Below the pieces are notes generated by a model. That model saw only the letters and a list, made by a program, of their open reading frames with translations, had not been told where the DNA came from and did no database searches. Source: a virus. Taken from it: DNA of 41,973 bases. The translations under genes were made by a program, and so were the position numbers. The stretch is from positions 1 through 41,973 of IMG/VR virus record IMGVR_UViG_3300047547_000194. The stretch is one strand, 5' to 3'. Positions 21,858-30,520 of this stretch are shown here, one piece after another (the stretch's first letter is position 1; every line of letters begins with the position of its first letter).

Positions 21858-23336
21858 TTAACGATTAACATCGATTTGAACATCGATAGTATGAATAGCA
21901 CCAGCAAGTTTCACCGCTATTTGAATAGGAGGAGACTTACGTTGCTCTCTATCAGCTTGGGGCTGTAGTGCAATCGGTGAGCTGTAAATGTAGTATCCAT
22001 TGGTCAAGAAATCGCCGCGGGATAATTGACCAAAGCCGTCAGCATTCCAAACGCCAGCAGCAACAAGTCCATTATTAACCGACTCATCCAGTACACGAGC
22101 AGCCTCTGTTTTTAATTGAGACACGCCAGCTTCTGTTTGTGGAATCTTTGTTTTAGATTGATACAATAGATTGAATAAAGAATTCTCTACCGCATCTTTC
22201 AACCAATCAAGACCGTGGATCTCATCGAAATAAGCCTGCCCAAACATTACGCCATATTGAACTATGGAAGCCCCGTTATCATAAGAAGCGAAGACGTTGT
22301 AGCGCTTAGTAGCTAGAGATTGCGCTTGGCTTTCTGTAATGTTCTCAGAAGTGATGCCAGGTTCTTGTTTATACATCATAGTGAGCGTTGATTTGCTCGC
22401 TGCAAAGTTAACAGAAAATGCACGACCAAAGAATGAAGCAATTGCATACGGGTTGCTACTACAGTATTGGCCAAATGTGCGAGTATAATTAAGCGCACTT
22501 AAGGCGGTACCAATATCAGCAACGTATCCAGAATCAAGAACACGAGTGTCTTGCTCTGTAATACCGTAGATGCGGGTTTTTGAAGCAGCTTGAATGTATG
22601 CAGCAACATTAGTAGATTGCGCATCCGTAGGTTGCGTAGCCGCTGCGAACATTAAACCGTACCATGTGCCAGAAATATCAGCGAAAGCCGTGACTGCCTC
22701 AAGTGGTGTTTCAGGAGCAAAGCCTGGAACTGGAGTAAGCGCCGTTGCAACCGTAAGTTTCAATTGGGTTGAAATGTCAACTCCTGAAAGAGGAGCAATT
22801 GCAAAGTCAACTTCTGATGCTATGCCAGTAGTTGAACTTGTGACAACGAACCTAGAGCCATTCCACGTTACAACGCCACCAGTTAGGCCAGCAGAAATAA
22901 CAGAGGCAACGCCGTTTAGATTCGTTTCAGCAGAAAAGTCACGGCCTGTTACGGTACGCGTTACATTATCTATATCGATTCTAAAGCCACCATTGGTTAT
23001 AGTTGTCCAGTTACCCATGCCTTGCTCTGCTGATGTCAAGATCCCGCCGCGCAATAGTCCAGCCGTAGCCGTACGCAACCAGCGACCGATCATCAAATTG
23101 AGAGGCTTTGGCGTTTGTGAGTAATATAAAGAAGCTGCTAGATATTCCGGTGCAGACGTGCCAAAGTCATCAGCAACACCCTCGATATTAGTGTAGCTTC
23201 TTAAGCGTTCAACACCATCAATAATGTTACTATCACCTGCGATAAGAAGGACGCCAAAAGAGCGCCGAGGAATAGCCAAAGGCTGTAGATTAATGCTGAC
23301 ATTTATCAGCCTGTTTACTGAAAGTTCATTTACCAT
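21858..23336 (-). CDS. Tail sheath protein (DUF3383-type)
   Basis: 492 residues. It begins with the family's NRLINVSINLQPLAIPRRSFGVLLIAG, has FGTSAPEYLAASLYYSQTPKPLNLMIGRW, an inserted beta domain in the middle, and GYVADIGTALSALNYTRTFGQYCSSNPYAIASFFGRAFSVNF before the C-terminal handshake domain (NGYYIYSSPIALQPQADREQRKSPPIQIAVKLAGAI...). A contractile tail is thereby certain. The start has AAAGGAGTGT upstream. Short segments quoted here are only the most telling ones. Confidence 0.92.
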   Translation of the reverse strand: MVNELSVNRLINVSINLQPLAIPRRSFGVLLIAGDSNIIDGVERLRSYTNIEGVADDFGTSAPEYLAASLYYSQTPKPLNLMIGRWLRTATAGLLRGGILTSAEQGMGNWTTITNGGFRIDIDNVTRTVTGRDFSAETNLNGVASVISAGLTGGVVTWNGSRFVVTSSTTGIASEVDFAIAPLSGVDISTQLKLTVATALTPVPGFAPETPLEAVTAFADISGTWYGLMFAAATQPTDAQSTNVAAYIQAASKTRIYGITEQDTRVLDSGYVADIGTALSALNYTRTFGQYCSSNPYAIASFFGRAFSVNFAASKSTLTMMYKQEPGITSENITESQAQSLATKRYNVFASYDNGASIVQYGVMFGQAYFDEIHGLDWLKDAVENSLFNLLYQSKTKIPQTEAGVSQLKTEAARVLDESVNNGLVAAGVWNADGFGQLSRGDFLTNGYYIYSSPIALQPQADREQRKSPPIQIAVKLAGAIHTIDVQIDVNR

Positions 23337-23353
23337 TGTTACACTCCTTTAAG

Positions 23354-23944
23354 TTATGGTTGCACGTTCAAAGTTGACCACGCTGAAATAATCTGCGGAT
23401 CGTTATCTGTAACAATGTCACCACCAGCGGATAGCAGCTTCATTATTGCATAATCTCTTATGACCTCGCGTCTGATGATAAATGGTACATCAGCTCGCAT
23501 ACACCAGCGCCCGTTTACAAGCTCAGGCGTGGTTACGATCGTTCCTACTTCTAACAAACCCATGTTTGCTAAAAATAGTTGCTCTCTGTTTTGCGATAGT
23601 TCCAGCCCATCGCGAAATAGAGATGCATTCTCTACGGCATCCGCGCCATAAAATGTACAAAGCATCTCAACTATTTGATGACGCTTCATAGTTGCATCAT
23701 CGTCGTGTTGTTCAAAATGGGCATCATAGTCATTCTTAATGTCAACAATCCCAACAGCGCACCAATTGACCGTTATATCCGGTTGTTTTGGTGCCTCGAC
23801 CTGCCATCTTGGCCTTACAAGTGACGGATCGAATCCAGTTATTCCTACTACTACTTGCTGAATATACCTATCAAAAGACAATCCAGCAGGTAACGGCAGC
23901 GTCGTTGCTGATAAGTAACCACCAGTTGCACTTGTATTAGGCAT
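23354..23944 (-). CDS. Neck/tail terminator protein (LIC_12616-like)
   Basis: 196 residues. It has the pattern 'L-x-D-x-[LIF]-x-Q-x-x-V-V-G-I-T-G-x-x-x-x-L-V-R-P-R-W-Q' and later 'W-C-A-V-G-I' and 'D-x-x-A-x-F' and 'Q-I-V-E-M-L-C-T-F-Y-G' of the neck terminator family seen upstream of DUF3383 sheath genes. It would cap the tail tube and join it to the neck. It overlaps the next upstream gene by 8 nt. Confidence 0.78.
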   Translation of the reverse strand: MPNTSATGGYLSATTLPLPAGLSFDRYIQQVVVGITGFDPSLVRPRWQVEAPKQPDITVNWCAVGIVDIKNDYDAHFEQHDDDATMKRHQIVEMLCTFYGADAVENASLFRDGLELSQNREQLFLANMGLLEVGTIVTTPELVNGRWCMRADVPFIIRREVIRDYAIMKLLSAGGDIVTDNDPQIISAWSTLNVQP

Positions 23945-24305
23945 TTGGCTTCTCCATTATGCAATCAGCGCGATACCATCCAGTGCCCCAATTACCCCAT
24001 GGCGTAACACCAATCACTTGATGACGGACACCATCCCATAAAATGACATCGGGATATTTTCCCGATTGGGAAGTAATAAGCTCATTCGTAGTATAAATAG
24101 TAATAGTATCTTGCACTCTTATTCCGTCTGGCAATCTATTGATGACATCATTGTCACCGGACTGTACAGACGCAACGGCACTTATTGATGATTCTGTAAT
24201 TATATTCTCTCCATAATTATTTACTGTTGCCGCTCTCCTTATGATCGTTATCGGATCAACAAAATCAGGATCAGTAAATAACTCAGTGACATCAATATTA
24301 GCCAT
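23937..24305 (-). CDS. Head-tail connector/neck protein
   Basis: 122 residues, mainly beta: VTELFTDPDFVDPITIIRRAATVNNYGEN, then TITIYTTNELITSQSGKYPDVILWDGVRHQVIGVTPWGNWGTGWYRADC. The pattern 'F-x-D-P-D-F-x-D-x-[IV]-x-x-x-R' at the start and 'W-G-x-G-[WFY]-x-R-A' near the end is common to stopper-type joining proteins of this group. It lies between the gp10-like and terminator genes, so it is the stopper or collar. The family name is not certain. Confidence 0.7.
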   Translation of the reverse strand: MANIDVTELFTDPDFVDPITIIRRAATVNNYGENIITESSISAVASVQSGDNDVINRLPDGIRVQDTITIYTTNELITSQSGKYPDVILWDGVRHQVIGVTPWGNWGTGWYRADCIMEKPNA

Positions 24306-24309
24306 TCCA

Positions 24310-24813
24310 TTAATCGCCTTTCTTCTTAGGTCGCACTACATAAGTAATCGAATTCAATAGTTGCCCCGTGCGGATTAAAGGCTTTGTACCCTTGGCACCA
24401 GCTCGCTTCCTTGCCGCTAGCGTGGCCGGTGCCAAGGGAGCAAAACCTTCGCCTGATCGAATAGCTGCTTTAACACTATTCTGCGCAATAATTCCCGCGC
24501 GCGCGTAGGCGATGTTTAAAGCACCAATGCCACCTTCGAGCGTATTAATTGCGCCTTTACGTAATTCAGCAATCAATCTTTTTTCGACCTTCTTAACACT
24601 AGGGCGCAAGAATGGACGAGCAGGTATATTATTGGCAGGACTTCCCGTTTCGTTTATGTAACCAATGGCAGCATTTGATATACTAGTGTCGCTGCGATTA
24701 CTTTCCTTGGCAGGAATTCCTATCAATAACTCCTTCGCTTGTAGCGCTGCAATTTCAGCACGAAACTTCTTCATGCCATCGTAAATAGTTCTAACATCAA
24801 CATTCATTTTCAT
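24310..24813 (-). CDS. Tail completion protein (HK97 gp10-like)
   Basis: About 167 residues from ATG 24813, which overlaps the upstream stop (ATGA); ATG 24807 is the alternative, and the longer open frame to 24885 would overlap a real gene. It has YINETGSPANNIPARPFLRPSV, the 'E-x-G-x-x-x-x-x-I-P-A-R-P-F-L-R-P' motif common to gp10-like proteins, and ends LAPATLAARKRAG ... PLIRTGQLLNSITYVV, also typical. It joins head completion to tail. Confidence 0.85.
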   Translation of the reverse strand: MKMNVDVRTIYDGMKKFRAEIAALQAKELLIGIPAKESNRSDTSISNAAIGYINETGSPANNIPARPFLRPSVKKVEKRLIAELRKGAINTLEGGIGALNIAYARAGIIAQNSVKAAIRSGEGFAPLAPATLAARKRAGAKGTKPLIRTGQLLNSITYVVRPKKKGD

Positions 24814-25205
24814 AGTTGTATACATCCCGTGCCGATGAGTCGCACTAATTGAATATATTGACGACCGTAAATAGTCATATTCCAATGCCCATCTTTCGGA
24901 TCCATCGAGGCAGTAACGGCGTTGTTATCGTAACTTATCGAGGCATCCCCGACACTCTTACTAGCAACAACTCCATTCACACCTAGACCAACTTGAGCAC
25001 CTCTATTTGCTGCCTTCAAATTACCACTGGCAAGAGTGATATTATGGGCAGTAAATAATTGAACACCGCGCAACCAGAGATCGCCCCATCTTGTTTGGTC
25101 AACAAGTTGCTCCCCAATTCCTGACCACAAAGTAATCATCGAATTGGGGAAGCAAGACATGTCTGCAAACTCTGGAAAATCTAATCTGAATTGCGCAATA
25201 TCCAT
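24810..25205 (-). CDS. Head-tail adaptor (DUF4054-type)
   Basis: 131 residues. 'F-R-x-D-F-P-E-F-A-D-x-x-x-F-P-N-x-M-I-x-x-W' at the start, then ARWGDLWLRGVQLFTAHNITLA-like helices and VASKSVGDASISYD, are the DUF4054 signatures; the family corresponds to gp6-like proteins that sit beneath the portal. The C-terminal YGRQYIQLVRLIG closes the domain. A 3-nt gap separates it from the preceding small gene. Confidence 0.88.
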   Translation of the reverse strand: MDIAQFRLDFPEFADMSCFPNSMITLWSGIGEQLVDQTRWGDLWLRGVQLFTAHNITLASGNLKAANRGAQVGLGVNGVVASKSVGDASISYDNNAVTASMDPKDGHWNMTIYGRQYIQLVRLIGTGCIQL

Positions 25206-25208
25206 TCA

Positions 25209-25439
25209 CTAAGCCTCTTTTTTAGCCTTAGTTGATTTTTCTTCTTTAGAGGCTTCAGCTTCCGCCTCTACCTTAACTTCTTCTTTAGTAACGCGCGGTG
25301 TCTCAAGGACACTAACATCGCCATCTTTCAATAGAAGTTTAAAATAAGGGTGGTCAGCTAGGCTATCATCTAGAGTATGAACACCAACTCTATAATTAAT
25401 CTGATCGATTCCTCTAGGGACATTAAATTGTACTAACAT
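25209..25439 (-). CDS. Small head-associated protein with charged tail
   Basis: 76 residues, AAGGAGTATC upstream. A short beta-rich part (QFNVPRGIDQINYRVGVHTLDDSLADHPYFKLLLKDGDV) is followed by a Lys/Glu/Ala-rich tail (KVEAEAEASKEEKSTKAKKE). Genes of this kind lie between the major capsid and the DUF4054 adaptor in related genomes, with unknown role; a head-stabilising or neck function is likely. The first part has the pattern of a small capsid accessory domain. Confidence 0.7.
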   Translation of the reverse strand: MLVQFNVPRGIDQINYRVGVHTLDDSLADHPYFKLLLKDGDVSVLETPRVTKEEVKVEAEAEASKEEKSTKAKKEA

Positions 25440-25460
25440 TTTGATACTCCTTAATGTTAA

Positions 25461-26405
25461 CTAAATGCCGTCCGCATAACGAATGGTTTCAGGGTAAACA
25501 ACTTCAACTTCGCCATACGCCCAAATGTAAGGAGAGTTGAAATGAATGCCTTGAAAATATGGAGTCGCGCGACGAATAGGAACCATAGGGAAGCGAACCT
25601 TATCTTCCATGTTAGTGTAACACATCATGCGATCTGTACCACCAACGCCACGCCCTGTTAGCCATTTTAGAGGCTGTATATTAAGAGGATAATTATTAGC
25701 AGCAGTACTAATATTATTCGCTTTAATATACTCAAGGATTGACATGTTTCCTGCGGTGCTAATTAACTGAGTTGCAATATACGCAAACTGAGCAGGTGGT
25801 AATCTTAGTTCACTTGGTGCGAAACTATATGCACTTGCAGCCCACGCCGCATTTAACATAGTATCAACATCAGCAAGAATTTGTGCAGGGGTTTTAGTAG
25901 TCCACACACCACCGGCAACGTTAGCAGCAGTAACAGCGGAATTATTGACAAGACCACCAACACCTAAGCCAGAATCACCAATGTAAACCATTTCATCGGT
26001 TGATATTTGATACATTGTATTTAGTGCTTGTAGCTTCTGAGCATCAATAGGCATGCCCAATGTTTGAGAGCGCTCAAGCTCGATACTTGTGTAAGAAATC
26101 TCACGACCAAGCGGGCGGATCAAACTAACAACACGCTCACCATTAACGGATACGCCCGGAAGTGCCGTTGTTTCCGCAGAGATCCAAGGCTTACCAGTAA
26201 TGGCCTGCGTTCCTTGACCAGCGAAAGCAGAGCGAATAAAGCTCGTGCTTTCATTGCCAAGAGAAATGTTAGAGCGTAACTTAATGTCACGGCTCCAAGT
26301 AACGCTTGTTAGTGGTTCGTATAAAATTTTGTCTAATACATCCAACTGATTAACATAGAATGCTAAAGTTGAATCATAGAACTTAGCGTCGTAAACTTGT
26401 GTCAT
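25461..26405 (-). CDS. Major capsid protein (DUF2184-type)
   Basis: 314 residues. It has the family's opening YDSTLAFYVNQLDVLDKILYEPL, then YTSIELERSQTLGMPIDAQKL, DEMVYIGDSGLGVGGLVNN, and the C-terminal WTGRG-like PLKWLTGRGVGGTDRMMCY followed by PQGIHFNSPYIWAYGEVEVVYPETIRYADGI. Together these match the HK97-fold DUF2184 capsid proteins of phages with a DUF1073 portal. AAAGGAGTACT precedes the ATG. It is probably the most abundant virion protein. Confidence 0.88.
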   Translation of the reverse strand: MTQVYDAKFYDSTLAFYVNQLDVLDKILYEPLTSVTWSRDIKLRSNISLGNESTSFIRSAFAGQGTQAITGKPWISAETTALPGVSVNGERVVSLIRPLGREISYTSIELERSQTLGMPIDAQKLQALNTMYQISTDEMVYIGDSGLGVGGLVNNSAVTAANVAGGVWTTKTPAQILADVDTMLNAAWAASAYSFAPSELRLPPAQFAYIATQLISTAGNMSILEYIKANNISTAANNYPLNIQPLKWLTGRGVGGTDRMMCYTNMEDKVRFPMVPIRRATPYFQGIHFNSPYIWAYGEVEVVYPETIRYADGI

Positions 26406-26426
26406 TTTAGTACTCCTTTATTGGGT

Positions 26427-26906
26427 TTATTTAATGCGGATTTCGGCAATGTTACCGTTGGCAGTATCGCGGCCTTCAGTTGCCCAAAATACGTTTGGAA
26501 GAAGGATGCTATTAATGCCATCAGCAGAAGCTTCAAAATCGCCAATCACTCGCGGCCCGACAGTAACGATGCGCGCATAAACGGCACCGCCACGAACAGG
26601 CGTCCCGAATCCACAAGCTACGTTCACGTAGCCAGAAACCGCAACACCGGTCACTTGACCAGCAAGAGGGGCATCAGCGTCGCTTAGAGAACTCTGGCGA
26701 GGTACTTCACGAACAAGAACCCCGTAAAGATCGCCAGCTACTTCACCACCAGCGAAAGGGATTGCTTTGCCTGAACTGATTTTTACTGGTATGCCAAAAG
26801 CGGTTGCTGTTGGTGTGCCTAACTCGATTGGCTCCACGATAGAATCATTAAAGCGAGATACGCTTCCTTTAATTCCAGCAGGGGCGTTGTACAAATATGC
26901 AGTCAT
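26427..26906 (-). CDS. Capsid cement/decoration protein
   Basis: 159 residues, all beta. NAPAGIKGSVSRFNDSIVEPIEL, then GEVAGDLYGVLVREVPRQ, APLAGQVTGVAVSGYVNV and AVYARI, fit the structural cement proteins (DUF2190-like beta tulip) encoded between the scaffold/protease and major capsid genes of this group. It would bind the capsid surface and strengthen it. GAGGAGTTCT precedes the ATG. Confidence 0.75.
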   Translation of the reverse strand: MTAYLYNAPAGIKGSVSRFNDSIVEPIELGTPTATAFGIPVKISSGKAIPFAGGEVAGDLYGVLVREVPRQSSLSDADAPLAGQVTGVAVSGYVNVACGFGTPVRGGAVYARIVTVGPRVIGDFEASADGINSILLPNVFWATEGRDTANGNIAEIRIK

Positions 26907-26993
26907 ATAGAACTCCTCATAAATTATGTTATCACCCTTGTTAATTCGGCACTGTCGGGTGTATACAGCGCGTCTTATTTCCCAAGGGGAAAA

Positions 26994-28244
26994 TTACTTA
27001 GCGGCTTTGTCTGCCCAAAACTTCGCATTAATCTCATTCAACTTGTCGGCTGTTATGTGACCGGCTTTATGGAATGGGGTAATGGAAGAATCAAAGGCCT
27101 TGCTATTAGCAAGTCCGTTAGAGCGTTTTGTCTTTAACAATTCGGATGCCGCAATAAAAAGAGGTGACAAATCATTGTCTCCATCAAAGTTTGCGGCATG
27201 GCCTGCGTTTAGTGTGTCAATAACACTTCGGCCGTCTGTTGTAGCGTAGGCTGCTTTCAAGGCATTACGCTTAATATCATTGTCCTGAACAATTCCTGGC
27301 GCTAGAATTTCGGCACGAGATATAGTATCCGCGTCTAAAACAGACTCTACTATTGGTGTCACGGTGGCTTCAACTACCACTTCCTTCGTCGCGCCAACTA
27401 GTGCCCTCAGTTCTGCAATAGAAGTGTCAATCTTTCCGATAAGGGTATCAATAGAATCAACAGGAGCATCCTCTATTGAATCGCCTGTGAGTCCGTTATC
27501 TTCTTTTTCAATCTCGACCTCTGGCATATCGGTTGTTACGCCTTCTAATTTAGCTAAGCGATCATCAAGCGATTTGCACATATCCCTAATTTCCATCATA
27601 GGATCTGCATCTTTCTGCACTTCCTCGCCTTCTACTGCGGCCATTGCCTCATCGATTGTTTTTGATAATGTTGCCTTGATTTTGTCCGTAATTTTCTTGT
27701 ACATAGAAACCTCCTTATGATTATCATGAATTGCACAGGTAGAGCCTGCACGCCCTTTACTTACTAACGCGACATGATTGCCACGAATGTTTAGTTGCTT
27801 GCCTTTTCCGCTTCCAGCTTCTTCATAATCGGCCTCATAACCACCGGATACCTCACGTAGGCCACCCTTGACCAAAGCTATTGCTCTTGCGTCTGTTACA
27901 AGCAAATCTGATATTAATTTGTCGCTTAATACGCCAGTGCCGCGATGGACATTTTGTACAATGCCAACCGTTAAATCTTTCCAGTTATCAGGTGTGACAA
28001 AACTATCCGGATGACTTATAGTTAGGGGCTTGCCCTCAAAGGATGCGATCGCGTCTGGATGGAATACTTCTTCTTCTTCACGCAACATCATTACAACGCC
28101 GTCGCTGCTACTTAGTGGAGTCTCGCCGTTTGCATATTCTTGTATGCCCGTGCGCGCAATGGCGACGTCTCTACATAATAGAAAACCCTCTGGCGTTTCG
28201 CTTATATTTTCACTGATCTGATTAGTAGTGTAGTATTGCATCAA
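26994..28244 (-). CDS. DUF2213 prohead protease/scaffold
   Basis: 416 residues. The N-terminal 170 residues form the DUF2213 domain: EGFLLCRDVAIARTGIQEY, FEGKPLTISHPDSFVTPDNW (with the candidate catalytic His) and LREVSGGYEADYEEA (with the candidate Ser). The second half contains a long helical, acidic segment (residues 190-300) typical of scaffold, and ends DADTISRAEILAPG ... DGRSVIDTLNAG. Such a protein is thought to scaffold the prohead and then cut itself and other proteins. It lies upstream of cement and capsid genes, as expected. Confidence 0.82.
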   Translation of the reverse strand: MMQYYTTNQISENISETPEGFLLCRDVAIARTGIQEYANGETPLSSSDGVVMMLREEEEVFHPDAIASFEGKPLTISHPDSFVTPDNWKDLTVGIVQNVHRGTGVLSDKLISDLLVTDARAIALVKGGLREVSGGYEADYEEAGSGKGKQLNIRGNHVALVSKGRAGSTCAIHDNHKEVSMYKKITDKIKATLSKTIDEAMAAVEGEEVQKDADPMMEIRDMCKSLDDRLAKLEGVTTDMPEVEIEKEDNGLTGDSIEDAPVDSIDTLIGKIDTSIAELRALVGATKEVVVEATVTPIVESVLDADTISRAEILAPGIVQDNDIKRNALKAAYATTDGRSVIDTLNAGHAANFDGDNDLSPLFIAASELLKTKRSNGLANSKAFDSSITPFHKAGHITADKLNEINAKFWADKAAK

Positions 28245-28262
28245 CCCTTTGGTAAAAAAATA

Positions 28263-29045
28263 TTAATCTTCAGGCAACACCGGTTCGGCGTAACACCTAC
28301 AATTATATATTTCCCCCGGATGAGTAGTTTCTCCGTCACTTAATGTCGGCGGGTTATTCCAATTGAAAACCTCACCGTCAACCTCCGCGTGACTTTCTCT
28401 TACGTCAGCATCTCCCATCGTTCGCCATATGTATTGATCTGATCCGATACTTAATGCACGAGCGCGATTAATGGTAGCATTGCTTTTGGCGACTTCCGTT
28501 CTTGCAATTAACATTGCACGACTTTCTGTCACCTTAGTTGTATTCAACAATTCTCTTTTTACCACATCTGCACGGCTTCCGTCAATAGCTGCTTCAAGTG
28601 CAAGTTTTTGTGCTCTTTCTCCTGCTTGTATAGGTAGCGATTTTATTAGTGTGACTTGCTCCGTAAGCAGTTGCTGTGCTAGATATCCGGTTGGTGTGTT
28701 GTACACTTCTTGACGTAGTGATTTACCAATCTTATTTGCCGTGGCTTCCCATGATCGTCTATTGCGAGCATCTGTCTGCCTAATCATATCGAAGCTTTTT
28801 CTTGTCGCCCATGGTGTGATAATTTTGGCATAATCCGCCAATGATTTTGTCATGGCATATTCGTCAATTATCTTCACACCATCTACATGCGATTCGACAA
28901 TTTGCCCACTAACTGCGCCAACCTTTCTAAGCTCTTGCATGAACTTTCTTTCGATGCCATTACTTACGGCAAAGCTACTTCTTCGCTTCTTCTTTGACGC
29001 ATCAAGCGTTAAAGCCCTGATAGAAAGATTGCATCCGCACATCAT
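28263..29045 (-). CDS. Minor head protein (Mu F-like)
   Basis: 260 residues. The C-terminal half holds the Phage_Mu_F pattern: ARTEVAKSNATINRARAL, then WRTMGDADVRESHAEVDGEVFNWNNPPTL, and the closing THPGEIYNCRCYAEPVLPE, with the C-R-C. The first half is helical. The family sits inside the head near the portal. Its start overlaps the portal stop by 4 nt. Confidence 0.9.
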   Translation of the reverse strand: MMCGCNLSIRALTLDASKKKRRSSFAVSNGIERKFMQELRKVGAVSGQIVESHVDGVKIIDEYAMTKSLADYAKIITPWATRKSFDMIRQTDARNRRSWEATANKIGKSLRQEVYNTPTGYLAQQLLTEQVTLIKSLPIQAGERAQKLALEAAIDGSRADVVKRELLNTTKVTESRAMLIARTEVAKSNATINRARALSIGSDQYIWRTMGDADVRESHAEVDGEVFNWNNPPTLSDGETTHPGEIYNCRCYAEPVLPED

Positions 29046-30520
29046 TTCTTAAGCCACTTAGGAACTATATTAAACTTTCGTTTAGTTGATCCAGTTGTAA
29101 AGGAATCCTTAATAACCGCTTGTTCTTCAACTGAAACCTCTGCATCCGGCATAGGTAGCTCTTCTTCTGCTTGTGCAATTTGTTTATCGCTTATGTTCGT
29201 AAATAATCCCGTATCACGACTTGCACGACGAAGTTCTTTCATTGCGGTTGCAGTATCTATTACGCCGCTATCAAGGGCGCCTATAATGCTCTCAGTCGTC
29301 GTCTTGGCAATCGTGGCCTTATCGAGAGCCGACATTTGCCAAAGGGGCGTAAAGTCAAACTGCAAGTCTTCCGGCGCTTGTTCGCCAAACGTTGAAGGGT
29401 AGATGACATTTAAAAGCTTTGTGATACATGTTCTTAAATTAGCATTTTGAAGTGAATTGATATGATCATAATAGTTACGTATATCACTATCACCACTTGA
29501 ATTAAGGCCAGCAGGGGACTGCCCAAATAAGCGCACAAGTGGTATTCCACAGGCGCCAGATATTTGTTGGCCAAACTGTAGTATAATATCAGACAATCCA
29601 GAGAATCCATATGATACAGTCTGATATTCGTCACTCTTATCCAAGATGGTTAACCCTGCATTCGATTGCCAGTATCTCATCGTCTCGAAAGAGCTCATCA
29701 TATTCTCCGCCGGTTTTCCACCTGCTGATATTACATCCCTCAATCCTTCCACACGAACAACACTGGTTCTTGCTTTGTCAACTAGATTTGCGGCATTCAT
29801 GGTCGCATTATCAAACGACACGAGTCTATCACTAAGGCGCTCTATAACAGAGGCTCCCCATAACTCTTGTGTCATTGCTTGAAAAAATGGTAGCTGAATA
29901 CCAATTTGCCTGATAATTCGAGAATAATGAACATTTATTGAGCCAGCCATCTTTGCATCTTGGCTTCCTGTTCTATAGTAGTCCTGCGATGTTATAATGC
30001 GATAGTATGCTGGTAATCCGATATCATAACCATCCTTGATAAGATTGGTAAGATCGGGCTGTAGCTGCCACCTATCATAAACCGCGATTCCCTTAAATTG
30101 TCCTTTAGTAATCGTATTATAATCAAGGGGAGTAGCTAAATCTTGTCCATCAATTTGAAGGACGCCAATCGCACCACCGTAGAGACGCCCCCATCTAATA
30201 ATATCAGCGATGCCATCCCAAATGCGCAGATTGGTAATCGCTGCTTGTAGATCATCTATCTTATCGGCGGCTTCTGCTGAATGGATAGTAATACCAGATC
30301 TACACATATCATCAGCAATGCTATCAACTACAGCCCCTACAATCCAAGAGCCTCTATATTGCGCCTCAAGTTGTCGGCTATTATTAGAGATGTTATTTAT
30401 AATATACTGCGATTGCGACAAGGTATTATTGGTGCCAATGCCAACCCGTTGCATGAAGTTTGCATAACTATCATATGACATTGTAGCTTTAACATCGCTA
30501 CTAAGTTTTTTCTTTTTCAT
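29042..30520 (-). CDS. Portal protein (DUF1073-type)
   Basis: About 492 residues from ATG 30520, which overlaps the terminase stop (TGATG); ATG 30535 would add five residues. The family pattern is present: YRGSWIVGAVVDSIADDMCRSGI at the start, GRLYGGAIGVLQIDGQDLATPL, HYSRIIRQIGIQLPFFQ, WGASVIERLSDRLVSFDNA and the C-terminal QQISGACGIPLVRLFGQSPAGLNSSGDSD. The last phrase, with G-I-P-x-x-R-L-F-G-x-S-P-A-G-x-x-x-S-G, is the best mark of this portal family. It forms the dodecameric ring at the packaging vertex. Confidence 0.93.
   Translation of the reverse strand: MKKKKLSSDVKATMSYDSYANFMQRVGIGTNNTLSQSQYIINNISNNSRQLEAQYRGSWIVGAVVDSIADDMCRSGITIHSAEAADKIDDLQAAITNLRIWDGIADIIRWGRLYGGAIGVLQIDGQDLATPLDYNTITKGQFKGIAVYDRWQLQPDLTNLIKDGYDIGLPAYYRIITSQDYYRTGSQDAKMAGSINVHYSRIIRQIGIQLPFFQAMTQELWGASVIERLSDRLVSFDNATMNAANLVDKARTSVVRVEGLRDVISAGGKPAENMMSSFETMRYWQSNAGLTILDKSDEYQTVSYGFSGLSDIILQFGQQISGACGIPLVRLFGQSPAGLNSSGDSDIRNYYDHINSLQNANLRTCITKLLNVIYPSTFGEQAPEDLQFDFTPLWQMSALDKATIAKTTTESIIGALDSGVIDTATAMKELRRASRDTGLFTNISDKQIAQAEEELPMPDAEVSVEEQAVIKDSFTTGSTKRKFNIVPKWLKK

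Noticed and set aside
22594-23124. 176-codon plus-strand ORF
   Set aside because: It is antisense to the sheath gene and has no ribosome binding site or neighbours in that direction.
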